Shown: positions 11,088-22,118, numbered from the stretch's first letter. The stretch is DNA of 64,000 bases from Trichobilharzia regenti (GCA_944472135.2 OX235262.1:56330440-56394439), one strand, 5' to 3'. The notes: generated by a model not told the origin, from the letters alone. Numbers and translations are program-made.

Positions 11088-14000
11088 CTAAAATAATGAA
11101 GATAGAAAATATTACAAATTCAAACATTTTATTTCGTGACTAAACCCTACTTTATCTGTATTGAAATAGTATAATGCAGATGTTCAGTATATATTTATAG
11201 GCCTCATTATGTCGTAAAAGCTAAATCAGTATCTCACTGAGTAGTTTATACCTACATGCAAAGCAATGGTACTGTTACAAACAAGCAAAGTGAGATCACT
11301 ACATAAATTTAGTTTTAAATCAAGTTCACAAGATGTAAGATTAGAAGTAAATTGCATTTCGGTCACAGTTTCGACAACTGGCAATAGTGATCTAGAGTAA
11401 GAGTAATTTATATTATGCGGAATACTGATCAGATTCCCTCTTTTAGACGTTATGTATCTTATAAATTCACTACAGATATTACAAAAGTAGTAAAAACAAG
11501 TGTTAATACAATTAAAGAAAAAATTAATTCTAATGAATACTGATAAGAGCGGTTGGAAGTGCTACTCAGCTGAGAAAGCTAAGAATTTGTTCAATGAAAG
11601 GTAGTAAGCTCTAAGAGTACGTAATCTAACTGAATGTGTCTACGAAACATTTTTAAAGCTAATACGTCGTCAAAACCAGGGATGTTAAAGCACAAAATCC
11701 TACCGATGATTACAATATCACCAAACACAAGTCTTTTCCGCAAAATCTAGTTTCCTATTATTTGAGTAAAACCATTACAATAATATTTCATGAAACAGCT
11801 TGAAGGATAGTGACTAACAGTGAAATTCAGGATGCATATTTCCTCCTATTTGGAGCTCCTTAGGTGGTTGTGAGTGTGTAATCGTCAGTGAGTGATGTTC
11901 CCACTGAGATTCCAGGCCAACACTCTTCGTTTCAAATTCACTAGACCACTTGGGCTACGGAAGCCATCTTGTGTGCAAAGCGCATCAGTTATTATTCAAC
12001 TCAATTTTGATTTTCCCGTTGACTGACAGGACCGAAATGTTCGACCTTTGTTGACATGCCTAGTGGATTACGCTCTAGCGTTTGAAGCGAAGGGTATTAG
12101 GTTCGAGTTTCAGTGGGGACATCACTTACTGAGGATTACACGCACAACTAGCAGACGAGTTTCAAGTAGGAGGAAATGTGCATCCTGGATTTCCCTGCAA
12201 GTCACCATCCACCAAATTACTCCATGTTAATCATCCAATAAAATTGAAGCATCCGTAACTAGGAGTTGACATGTCAACAGAGACCGGACATTGCGGTTAC
12301 ATTAACTAATAGGAAAATCAAAATTCATCTAAACAAATAAAGTCTCATAAAATAAATGACAGCATAACACCAACATTTACTATTAGTCAAAAAGCATACC
12401 AGTGGACAAGTATTGACAGAGACAAAACAGGATATAAAAATGACCAAATTTTTTCGTTACGTGGAAAGGAGTATTACAAGAAGTGTACATGCACATGTAC
12501 GTGTGGAAACCTAGTTGAAACTAAACTACTTACTGGTGAAAATTGTTTCACATCGTGTATCTGGACTTCTATATCAAACTGCGAATACAGTTCGACTCAA
12601 ACAGCCAGACTTTAATGTAGCAAGTTATGATTGGAGACGAGTGTCTCTTAAGATCATTCTTGCGGCAGGCCACTAGTATTAACAATATCAATGCTTTGCT
12701 GAGTATTTTGTATGTACACACGAAGCAGTGATAACACTACACAAAAGCGAAGTGAGATCAGCTACATAAATGTAGCTATGATTTGCATCTTTTGAACTTT
12801 ATTTGACATTAAGACATAAATTAGGTTGCATTCATTTATTCGCATTTTCCAAGAATGAAAATATTTTATCAAACAGAGACCCAAGATTCTAGTGACTTAT
12901 AATTAAGTAGAGTGCTAGTCAAACTTTCTTAGTAACGCGCAATATGTCACGAATACATTCTAGGCATTACAAATATCGTGAAGACTAGTGTTAATACGAT
13001 TAAAGAATGCAAACATTCCTCTAAACACTGACAACAATAGTGAGAAGTATTACTTATTAAATGAAAAAGTCGTACCTAGTACACTCCAAATGGGTGCATT
13101 TTCAATGCAACGTTTTCACAAAACATTCTAAAAACTAACACGTTTTCAAAACTAAGAATGTTAAAATAGAAAACCTTATAGGTGAATATAATATCAACAA
13201 ACATAAGCCTCCGCCTCATGAAAAAGCTTTTTTCTCGTGATTCAGAGTGAATACATCAGTGGTCCAGGGTAGAATGTCCACCAGCCAAGCACATGATTGC
13301 GATTTCATTCCGAGTCGGTACATTCCTAGAGTTCTCGAAGCCGTAGTATGCCCGAAAAATAAGCAAGGTTTGGTGCGAGGCTGGTAATCACACTCTACAG
13401 AAACAACATCACCGCAATTTAAAATTTAGTGCACAAAGCTTGAAGCCGTGTGTTCCCCTCAAAACATAAAGGAATGAGTGAATTCTGAGTGGAATTAGTG
13501 AAAAATTGTGTCATAAAATTAAAAAACGTCATACAAACATTGACTTTGAATTCAGAAAGATACTAATGAACTCATGGTCACAAGTATTAATCGATGCAGA
13601 ATAGTACTGAGTGCAAAGGAGTAATGTGCGAAAACCTAGTTGAAACTAAACTACTTACTGGTGAAAATTGTTTCACATCGTGTATCTGGACTTCTATATC
13701 AAACTGCGAATACAGTTCGACTCAAACAGCCAGACTTTAATGTAGCAAGTTATGATTGGAGACGAGTGTCTCTTAAGATCATTCTTGCAGAAGACCGCTA
13801 ATATTAACGACTTTAGTTAAGATAGAAATGCCAATTCAAAATCTCAGGCTTCCAGAAACTTAGTTTGACCACCTGTCATATAAAGTTCTTGATTAAACAT
13901 ATATACTAGTGGTATCTTTTAGCAAGCCTAGTAAAGTAATACGACTTACCTGAACATATGAACTCGGCAGTGGTGTAAGGCAAAGGTCTTCTTGTATAAT

Positions 14001-16484
14001 TTTACCCATATGGTGTAATATGAGCGTTCGATTAACCAAACGAACAACAAACTTGCCATAAGGAGCGATATCTAACAACTGATCTGAAACATTTTCCAGG
14101 TCACTAGGGCGAGTGTCCTTTGGGACTAACTCCGCAGCGATACAAGAATATCGTAGACACACTACTGGTGGCTAAAAAATCAGATTGAAGTGTTCACCTA
14201 CTTCAGATGATATCACATCTAAATGTGAATACTTGTCATTCTTTACATGTATAAGATCTGGTAAGCGACAAAGCAAACCTAAGACCTGGTCGACTCCACG
14301 ACATTCCATCCTAGCCATTGGTGGAGCTGGTATGCCACTTCTCCAACGGTCTGGTGCGCTAGAAGCTGAGCGTGAAACCGATACCAGTCTTTGTATATGT
14401 CCTGTTTGATAGCTTTTAAGTGCTTTCAACAGTTTCCGATCTTGTTTTGGCAGACTAGAAGAATTTCTGGACTTTTTAGGCATTGACTCTTCTTTGATTG
14501 CACACCAGGCCCATGAAGGAAGAGGAAAACCACCGGGCAGGCGATTAACAGCAAAACGTTCATACACACCCCACAAAGGTTGATACTTGGGCCGAAAACT
14601 TTTGTCGGAGCATTTCTCAACTGCAGGTTGACAAACGTATGGGGCAATCTGAAAAGTAACATACGCCATAGTATCATAAAACTGACGCAACTCAATTCTT
14701 GATAGTTTTGCGTTAAATACATCGATGTACCTGCAAGGAAAAAGAATTTTGTTACGACATACACATAAATGGAGAGAGACAGATAGAAGCGAAATAAGGA
14801 AAGTTGAAATAACTAAATGGAAGAGATATGGAATGTTACCACATAATGGGCCATTCGCTACATATTGTATGCTATATCCGGATGGAAGTAATTGAACTAA
14901 AAAGACCCAGCCGGACAAAACGGGAAGAGTGGGTGAATAACGGACATGGTCCATAGTATATAAGTGGGCGAATCTTGGCTATGTGACGAGATTTTTACCA
15001 TTACTGAGCCATTCTCTGATCATTTTTTTCCGGTTGGGGAAACTAACACATGTATAACCACAGAACAGACACAATGGTAAATAGGTTAGGCACTAAATAT
15101 AGACACTAATCCCGACATCTCGATGGCACGCCTATCGGCCCATCGCCAGCGAGTAGTATACCCTTATGTACGACAGAACTGAAAAATACCAAACTACAGT
15201 GCCGACCTATCAATTTGTTGGCTGTTAATTCGAGCCAAGTATGGATTTGATGGGTCACTTTAAACTCAAGTACTATAGTGACATTTTTTATGATGTGAAA
15301 ACAAAAACTGATACACTTATATGAAATGCTCTACATTGTGAATTCATTAAGTTGTATTTTGTCTGGAAGGTCAAACAACATATAACTTTGCTGTCATGAT
15401 ACAAAACACGCCATATGTGGATTTTTGGACTCTTCCCATGAAATAAACTATTTTTATTTAACTTCCGCACACCTTAGGTTTGTCCAACTAAAGATTTTCG
15501 TCGCAGAGTACTTCTACTAACACATGAGCTTACTTTGTTAGCATATTCTCAGAGTCAAAGCAAAAATCTGACGGCAAACAAGAGGAAATCCAAACAGTAA
15601 CATGGAATGGGCGTAGTCAGTGAAACAAGATAATACCTGCCCTTATTGGCTAGGAGTTAATTAATCTTGGTGTATCATAGAAAAAGAAATTATAACTTGA
15701 TTCCATACTACGAGGTGTTTGTTTGAGGACAATCATGACTATTTCGAGGTCACCTACTTGTTGGTTCTACTAAGCATTACACCAATTTCCCTGAAAAAAG
15801 TTCACGCTAAGCAAATGCACCGGTGGAAATCCGGGACAAATTAGTCCGTATATACATATGTATATATATATATATATACATATGAAATGGCGAATTTATA
15901 AAAGCCAGAAACTGCTGTATACTCTACGGCACACTATCATTTAGGAAATTCCCTTTGAAAAGAAATGTAATCTGGCCAAATTTCTTAAGTATACAAAATC
16001 TGCAAGTGGACTGACACTGGTAAGTCGGAGAAAGGCATATAAAAATGAGTGGGCCAAACTGACACATTGTAAGGCTATGCGATTACAAATATGTTGGCTT
16101 AAGCCAACTCCAATTGGAGTTTCGCAAACACAAACGACATATCATCTCAAAACTAATACTTACCTATTTACGAAAGTACTGAGAAGATTAAGAAGTTCAG
16201 CGCTGCTACACGAGTGTGGCAAAATATCCGGCAATACCTTGTCAGTTTCTGGTGATTTTGCAACCAAATAATCACTGCAAACATTGAGAAAATGTACGCT
16301 GTCGAGATTTTTCAATGACTTTTTAAGACGTCGATGCTTGTTCTTCAAATTCACGCGCCCTGTATTCAGGATTTTAACGTCCACCATATCTTCCCCATCA
16401 TCAAACTCAACACATCCTACACTTATTGGTGACTTTCAGGGGAAACATCCTACCTTTCTTTCTGGAACCACGCCGCTTACCCAT
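10815..16484 (-). CDS. NXF: Nuclear RNA export factor (NXF family), five exons, NTF2-like + TAP-C only
   Basis: Minus-strand gene. Exons: 16454-16484, 16164-16416, 14202-14730, 13950-14171 and 10815-11087. All junctions are GT-AG and one frame runs through, giving 435 residues ending ...PPDAFLPN. Residues ~80-345 resemble the NXF NTF2-like (p15-binding) domain: LLNLLSTFVN then RYIDVFNAKLSRIELRQFYD aligns with the first helix of human NXF1's domain. LLCRLPDLIH (exon 3) and LVNRTLILHHMGKIIQEDLC (exon 4) fit its strands. Residues ~378-435 match TAP-C/UBA: GMNKAYSLQCL, LDSALQSF, LLPPDAF. NXF proteins export mRNA through nuclear pores with NXT1, and TAP-C binds FG nucleoporins. The N-terminal MGKRRGSRKK is basic and NLS-like. 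No RRM or LRR is seen; an in-frame TGA lies four codons before the ATG. Upstream exons cannot be excluded. Confidence 0.82.
11824..11990 (-). repeat. Ribozyme-type SINE (family 3), degenerate
   Basis: On the minus strand: a tRNA-like head, a 'cagtgggaacatcactcactga' block, then 'gagctccaaataggaggaaat' and 'gcatcctgaatttc'. This is the same order as the hammerhead-bearing copy at 54049-54205, but the core CTGANGA is mutated (ctaaggag). Confidence 0.6.
12045..12225 (+). repeat. Ribozyme-type SINE (family 3), degenerate
   Basis: The head has an A-box-like 'tagtggattacgctctagc' and a B-box 'aggttcgagttt'. Then 'gtggggacatcacttactga', 'gcagacgagtttcaagtagg', 'aggaaatgtgcatcctggat' and the tail 'agtcaccatccacc'. 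The hammerhead core reads CAGACGAG rather than CTGACGAG, so it is likely inactive. Confidence 0.7.
12507..12663. repeat. 157-bp block, copy 1 (identical to 13632-13788)
   Basis: Reads from aaacctagttgaaac to agatcattcttgc. By eye it is identical base for base to the second copy 1125 bp away, while the flanks (gcggcaggccactagtatta versus gcagaagaccgctaatatta) are similar but diverged. Confidence 0.9.
13256..13340 (+). repeat. Possible tRNA-like SINE head
   Basis: 'cagtggtccagggtagaatg' followed by a degenerate B box ('tttcattccgagtcgg'). It sits in the second duplication unit where a SINE lies in the first. Weak evidence. Confidence 0.3.
13632..13788. repeat. 157-bp block, copy 2 (identical to 12507-12663)
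   Basis: Second copy of the perfectly conserved block. It ends 162 bp upstream (in + coordinates) of NXF exon 4, inside the same intron. Confidence 0.9.
13950..14171 (-). CDS. NXF: NXF exon 4
   Basis: 222 nt, phase 0 at both ends, closing with ...SSYVQ at CAG|GTAAGT. Encodes the last strands of the NTF2-like fold. The following intron (11088-13949) is 2.86 kb and repeat-filled. Confidence 0.85.
14202..14730 (-). CDS. NXF: NXF exon 3
   Basis: 529 nt after acceptor ccttgcag. Encodes most of the NTF2-like domain, including a basic and Ser/Pro-rich insertion (around RSGIPAPPMAR) that is longer than the corresponding loop in human NXF1. Ends GAA before a 30-nt intron (14172-14201) that contains an in-frame stop. 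Confidence 0.85.
14731..16163 (-). other. NXF: NXF intron 2
   Basis: 1.43-kb intron between donor GTAAGTATT (16163) and acceptor ccttgcag (14731). It holds a palindromic TA microsatellite (tatacatatg..catatg, 15850-15884). I see no other gene or repeat that I can name. Confidence 0.75.
15850..15884. repeat. Palindromic (TA)n microsatellite
   Basis: Run of alternating T/A bounded on both sides by catatg-type hexamers, giving a self-complementary 35-bp stretch inside NXF intron 2. Confidence 0.8.
16164..16416 (-). CDS. NXF: NXF exon 2
   Basis: 253 nt. Begins with GA completing a Gly codon, and ends ...TTC GTA AAT AG before donor GTAAGT. The linker (KHRRLKKSLKNLDSVHF) leads into the NTF2-like domain's first helix, which is completed by exon 3. 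Confidence 0.82.
16454..16484 (-). CDS. NXF: NXF exon 1 (start)
   Basis: 31 nt encoding MGKRRGSRKK plus one base. The donor AAAG|GTAGGA is followed by a 37-nt intron (16417-16453) ending TGTAG. An in-frame TGA upstream and a CCAAT motif (minus strand, 16507-16511) support but do not prove that this is the true start. Confidence 0.6.
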
Positions 16485-16559
16485 GGACGTAGCGCCTCAA
16501 ATTCTAATTGGTCACTACATATTCAACAGACTTAGAAAGGCGCATATTTCGAAACTGAC

Positions 16560-16985
16560 ATAAATGGGTTTCACATTCAGGTTATAAGGAGAGAAGACTC
16601 TTGTTGCCTATGTTAATCCTTGCAATATATATCTCTGCAGAGATTCAGTTTCTCTTTGGAAGAATCCGCCAATGAGGCTGTTACTACTGAGTTAGGTAAG
16701 GAGTTCCAGTCGTTCACCACTCAGTAAGAGTCTAAATTCCACACATTTGAGCACCTTCTTGTGATAACCTGGTAAATTTTTCTCAGAGGGAAAGAAAGGG
16801 TTTGAAAGGTAAATCCCTACATCAACCTTTAATGTAGGGTCAGCCAACATGAAGTCACCTCTCCTCCTACGGTATGATAATGAGAACAGATTTGAATGCT
16901 CCATCCTCTTATCATAAGGAAGGTGTGATATACCACTAACTAGTTTGGGTCCTGGCCAACTACCAGCTCTCAAAGTGTTTTGAGT
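16560..16985 (-). mobile_element. CR1/jockey-like element, 3' end of RT ORF
   Basis: The minus-strand open frame (16692-16973) reads MEHSNLFSLSYRRRRGDFML and then NLPGYHKKVLKCVEFRLLLSG. This is the typical C-terminal 'R..LNLFSL..RR.RGDLI..' block of CR1/jockey-type RTs. It differs from the C-terminus of the neighbouring plus-strand element, so it belongs to another family. It is 5'-truncated at the junction with that element. Confidence 0.65.
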
Positions 16986-17952
16986 GCAGATCTCACTCCT
17001 GTGATATAGGTGAAAGATGTTCTGTTAAAGAACTCTGAGTTCTGTAAATTAAACCGCCTTGTGAAAGATAGCCAGAGGCAAGTGAGTGAACTTCAGGAAA
17101 AATTAGGTCAATTTTGATAGCATGTCACTGCCAATCTCAAATATCACGGAGAGCCGTTCTGATATTGGCCAGGTTAAGTCTTTACTGGATGTAGCTCAAA
17201 ACAAGCTTGCGGATTTGGACAGAATAGCCTGTCTGTTAAAAAGGCATCCTAAAATGTCTCCAAATAACTTAGACAAAGCTGAAAATCTGATTGACTGCTT
17301 GGCTGTGGAGGCGATGAAGCGTATGGCCTCTTCTCACCAGGCTATATTTTACAACGTCCCAGATTCTCTGCCTCTGAAGACTGTAAATTGCAAAATCCTC
17401 GGCTGTTGCGGTATGGCTAGTGTTCCATGTGAATGCAAAAGACTTCGTAAAAAGTCTAACCAGGCTAACTGTCCCATCATTTTTAAGTTCAGTATTTCTC
17501 GTGAAGCTGGTAAGTTGACTACATGTCAGGATCAATTAAGACTGAATAGCAACTGTAAGTCTGTAACCGTAGCTCAAGATAAAACACCGTGTTAGCGCAG
17601 AATAATGCGTAGTAATAATCTGGTCACCTCATCTGGCTTAAATTTACCAAAAATGGTTCGTGCACAGCAACAGTCACCTAGTGCTGACACTAGCATTCAG
17701 CGGACCACACAACAACAACTACACTTGCCAATGGAACTAGGAGCTGATTTAGATACCAGTACCCCTGTAAATAAGGCCTCATCAAAAGATTTTAAAATAG
17801 TTAGAATTTCTGCGAGTTGTTCTAAGAAATTTTCCCCCAAACGTGGTAACCTCATCACAATGAACAAATTTCGCAGGGTTGAGACTAATGATCGGGAAGA
17901 ATACCTTGTATTCAATAAGCCTGCTGAGAGTAAGAATGTCAACAAACCCTAA
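16985..17952 (+). pseudogene. CR1-like ORF1 (zinc-finger/coiled-coil protein), broken
   Basis: A frame near 16976 reads CFECRSHSCDIGERCSVKEL, a C-x2-C-x4-C-x5-C arrangement expected of ORF1 nucleic-acid-binding fingers. A frameshift then leads to FCKLNRLVKDSQRQVSELQE (coiled-coil-like). The open frames 17122-17595 and 17605-17952 continue the protein, including a second Cys cluster (NCKILGCCGMASVPCECKRL). A TAG at 17593-17595 splits them. Confidence 0.6.
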
Positions 17953-18419
17953 CTTGTTACGAAAACTCCTCTCGAAACACAAGTATATCTGAAGGTTTTC
18001 AGCATGCTCCACCTTATAGAAGGTCAGGCTCAAATACCACCAAAGTCTTGCAACCAAAGCACCTCCCTCAAAATTTCCTTTAAGTTATAATAACAACACG
18101 AAGGTGTGTACCGGTATGACGAATAGCAGTTGGATGGGTAGAACTTTTGTTGCTAGGATTTTTAACCGTCAACCCAGGCCCAACCTTTACTATCCTTATA
18201 TCCAGGAGCACATGGTAAATTTTTGGGTGTCCCGAATCACTGGTACGACCCATGGCACCTAGGACCACCTCGTCTCACTCTAACTCCGATGTATGAACAC
18301 CCGATCCGACTCCCTTATCATCCGTAAACTCTTGCGGAGCTGACGCACAAATAAAATTAGGTTATGGTGATATTTTAAGCTAGTTTGTAGTATACCGTGA
18401 CTTATCCACGATATTACTA

Positions 18420-19589
18420 ATAAATGTACGTTCCTTAATCAACAAGATATCTGAAATAAGGACATTAACATTAATATTAATCGTCAAGCTTACTGCGGCT
18501 CTGATTACTGAATCATGGTGTCCATCCTCTGTAACTGATGTGCATATAGGTACAGATGATTATGTTGTACACCATGAAAATAGAGATTGCAAGCGTGTTG
18601 GAGGATGTCTCATATATATACATAACTCATTTGTAGTCAGTAAGGTGCAAGATGAAATATTGAATGAGGTACCTGATTCACTCTGGGTCGTCCTACATGG
18701 AGATGGATACAAACTTCTCATAGGCGGCGTCATCCAACTCTCAGAAATTGTCAATGTCCATCTCTTACTGCGCTGGACCTCACTCAGTCCCTTGAAGACT
18801 TTCAGAAACACTTTGTAATAACCAACGCGAAAAAACTAGAACACAGATTGGTGACTCGAGAATCCTCCATTCTTACGCCAATATGTAACCAACAATAAGG
18901 TAATCATACACAAGGATTCTGATAGTTTTTTATCTTCCACTGAATAACAAACGATGAGACGATGACTGATGGATTGATGACTTCCGTGAAAAATATGGAG
19001 GAGTTGGGTTTGAGCAAACAACCACGAATTGATCGTTCAATCTTCAACTACATTAACAGGCTGTGTTTATCGAGCACCAAGCGCAACAAAAGAAACTGAT
19101 GCGTTATTAGCTAAATCGTTTGCGCACGCCTCCTTGTTTAGTGCAAATTACAAAATAATTGCAGGGGACTTCAATCTTCCAGAAGTCAATTGGCCAACTA
19201 GTTCCGACCCCCAACGCTTCGACGAATTACTTGCCACTATCGACTGTTATGGATGGCGACAACACATCCAGACACCTACTCGTAATAACAACATGCTGGA
19301 CCTTGTGATTTGTCATGACACGATCCCAGTATCCACCTATGTTGGTAACAGGTTTACCAGTAGTGACCATAGAATGGTACTCTGCTCTCTGCCTTTCTTA
19401 CCACTAAATACAGGAAACAAACAAGATTCGGGAAGCATGATATGTCGTAGTTACAAATATACAGACTGGGGATTAGTCCAAGAACTCATCCGACTCTGTC
19501 AGTGGGATGACTGTTTTACCACACTTGTTTCGACATTTGTTGAAAAAACGGATGCCGTCGACGAGGGATATCCCCTACTTACTTTATAA
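18420..19589 (+). pseudogene. CR1-like ORF2, endonuclease domain, broken
   Basis: The N-terminal part (about 18420-18726) reads LITESWCPSSVTDVHIG and then RVGGCLIYIHNSFVV, the APE-type endonuclease pattern. It is disrupted between 18727 and 19028. The frame from 19029 continues with GCVYRAP, YKIIAGDFNLPEVNW (catalytic GDFN), NMLDLVICHD and the terminal SSDHRMV (catalytic SDH). Confidence 0.75.
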
Positions 19590-21332
19590 CAAATTAATCT
19601 AGAATGAGCCTGCCACCATCTCTGAAGTTTTCAGTGAGTGGTTTGTGAACTTCGGTTTAGAAAAGCGCATCCTCGATGAAACCGCAACCCTTACGAGCTC
19701 TTCCCTCGGGAGCGCAGTATTAACCAGTCATCTGATAGAACGAGCACTTAAAATTCTTCGACCTTCTACTAGCACGGAACTGGATGGCCTTGCTTCAATA
19801 ATTTTCAAAAACTGGGTGTGATATACCCCTGTTACTTCTTAAATTCTTCTCAATATCTATGGACACTGGCACTTACCCTGGCGAGTGGAAAACTAGCTTC
19901 ATAATTCCACACTACATATCTGATGATAAAGAAAACGTCCGCAATTACAGACCCATAAATATAACCCCAGTTATCTCACGAATCATGGAGAAAGTCGTAA
20001 AATATCAATTGTCAGACTACCTAATAAGGGAAGATCTTGTCACAAGGTCTCAACACGGATTTTTCAAAAATAGATCCTGCGTTACTTGCCACTTCGACTT
20101 TTTCAACTGCATCACTAGTAGTCGCGAAGCACGTAAGCTGGTCGTTGTTCTCTACTTCGATATATCTAGGTCATTTGACATGGTATCTCACAGTATTCTC
20201 TTTGAGAAGCTGTACTCATGTGTAATTCGCAACCCATTAATGAACTGGTTAAAATCGTTTCTAGGCAACGGGGTACAAAATACCAAAGTCGGATCTGTAT
20301 TGCCTCATCCTGGGCAGATCTCAAGTGGGGTCGTGCAGGGTAGTGTCCTAAGACCACTTTTATTTACGGTCTACATTAACAGCATTCCTAACTGTTTCAC
20401 CTCAGACAAACCATTCCTATATGCTGACGACCTCAAAGTCGTCTACTCCTGCTACACTCATGAATTAAGCGATATGGTAGATAAAATACATCTTGAACTA
20501 AGTAGTCTCGCAATACCGTGTGCTGAGTACTGCCTAAAGTTAAAGATTTACAAATGAGGCTGGATTCGCATGGGCAACAGTAAGCTTGACCTAACTCGAA
20601 GTAAGTGGGCGAAAACTAGCCAAGCTCAACTCAGTCGTAGATCTCGGTATTAGATACTCTAGTAACCTAACGTTCTCTGAACAAACTGATTATGCCAGTC
20701 GTAAAGCACGAAGGCTGATAGGTTGCATAACACACAATTTCTTTTGTTGTGAAACTAGGGTTTTATTATATAAAGTATGTGTCCGACCTATCTTAGAATA
20801 CTGCCCGTTTATTCTTAGCGGACCCAGACAAAATGACAAGCTTAAATTAATGGGAGTGCAACAGCAGTTTACCTCAAGAACTCTTGGTTTAGAAAGTGGT
20901 CTGGAATACCATGAGCAATGCAACAGACTGAGATTAGAACCACTCTGAAAAAGACGTCTTAAGCTAAACCTTATCTTTTACTACAAGCTAACTATGTGGA
21001 TCATGTAAATGCTTAATTTATGTGAAATTAATCTCCCCTTGCATTCCTCCTGGCCAATAACTAAACCTACCACTGTCACCAGTTACAATCTTAGAAATCA
21101 TCACAACCTAGCTGCTATAGAGCATTGTCAGATTTATATGCGGTACAACTTCTTAAATAAGTTTTCAGTCATTTGGAATAGACTACCAGCTAATGTGCGT
21201 GATGCAAACATACTCCCAGTGTTCATCTCCTCAGTCATCAGACTGCTCAAAGATGGCAATGCACTCCTACGTCTAACACTTACACCCTCTTTTTCACCCT
21301 ACATAGATATTTTAAGTTCATTATACGTATAA
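19590..21332 (+). pseudogene. CR1-like ORF2, reverse transcriptase domain, broken
   Basis: The open frame 19859-20557 carries NYRPINITPVISRIMEKVVK, TRSQHGFFKNRSC, a palm region with F-D (YFDISRSFD), SSGVVQGSVLRPLLF and the catalytic FLYADDLKVVY. After 20557 the reading frame decays, with the C-terminal region visible in pieces to 21332. Confidence 0.8.
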
Positions 21333-21800
21333 GTTTCAACAACCTACAATTTTAAGTGTTAATACTATTGGAAGTACATAATAGCAATAATAATAATGTA
21401 TATTCTCATATAAACATATAAATTTACATGAAAATGCATGTCATTTTTACAGGCACGATCAAGTATGGTATAATATCAAATCGTAGATTGTCTACAAGTT
21501 AGTAATGTTTCAACAGTTAAATATTTGATATATATATAGATACACTCATTGTCTGAACTAGGCAGTATGGTTATTGAATTGTACAATTGTCCTCCAGGTT
21601 GAGCGGGAAAATGGACTTCGTTTCGTTTTCATCCCGTGGTTGTCGGCATACGATAACCAACCAATATTGAGGTAAGTACAACGTTTACAAGGGATTCAAA
21701 GCTGTTTTAGAAAAGTAAAAGTGCTAAGGTGAATCAATAAAACGTGATGAAATGGGTAAGTGCAAGTATCACTAATAAATGCATTAATAAAGGAAACTCC

Positions 21801-22117
21801 TGTAGCGGTAAATAATTCCCCAAAATTATTGACCACAGCAATCACTCATTGGATGCTGACCACCACTGTTTAAGTCGACTTGTTTAGCTGAAGGCTTCCG
21901 GTCAAGCATCCCCGCCATTTGGTACCTCGTCGTGTCACGTGCACGATCACTAGCTAGCTAAGCGTTCGTCTAACGGCTGGTTTTGGTTCCTAAATATATA
22001 TCTTGGTTTGGACGATCAATTATTGGCTTTTGCTTTGTCTTTGGTACGCGAGAATAAATTAATTAGAAGTTGTTGAACGAGATATCACGTCAAACCTTAT
22101 ATCCGTCAACCTCTAAA
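21801..22117 (+). repeat. Element 2, 5' LTR
   Basis: 317 bp from TGTAGCGGTAAATAATTCC to ccgtcaacctctaaa. Carries an AATAAA (in 'gagaataaattaatta') about 60 bp from the end, as expected for an R-region poly(A) signal. Confidence 0.85.
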
Positions 22118-22118
22118 C

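Larger units (their letters stand above)
11230..13600. repeat. Old tandem duplication in NXF intron 4
   Basis: Sequence at about 11260-11760 (for example 'caagcaaagtgagatcacta', 'aagtgttaatacaattaaag', 'acaatatcaccaaacacaag') reappears in order and diverged at about 12730-13200 ('aagcgaagtgagatcagcta', 'tagtgttaatacgattaaag', 'ataatatcaacaaacataag'). Each half is followed by a SINE-like piece and then by the 157-bp block. The repeat length is roughly 1.1-1.4 kb. Confidence 0.7.
16965..21420 (+). mobile_element. CR1-like non-LTR retrotransposon, decayed
   Basis: In order: an ORF1 region with a Cys-rich motif and coiled-coil-like segment (about 16990-17950), an endonuclease region (about 18420-19590), a reverse transcriptase (about 19600-20560), and a degenerate C-terminus with the NLRNH...WNRLPANV block (21060-21210). 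Stops and frameshifts break every part. A 3' UTR piece at 21285-21330 recurs at 25588-25640. Clade assignment (CR1/SR1/Perere-like) is inferred from domain order and RT style. Confidence 0.8.

Noticed and set aside
12507..12663. 157-bp block as a missing NXF exon
   Set aside because: Exons 4 and 5 already join in phase with a complete NTF2-like fold and TAP-C. The block's frames on the minus strand contain stops when placed in phase 0. Kept only as a possible poison exon in the findings.
13893..14954. Long minus-strand frames taken as a stand-alone 260-residue membrane-like protein
   Set aside because: The hydrophobic N-terminal part (14731-14954) is intron: acceptor ccttgcag at 14731 and an exact phase match to the exon at 16164-16416 show the exon begins at 14730.
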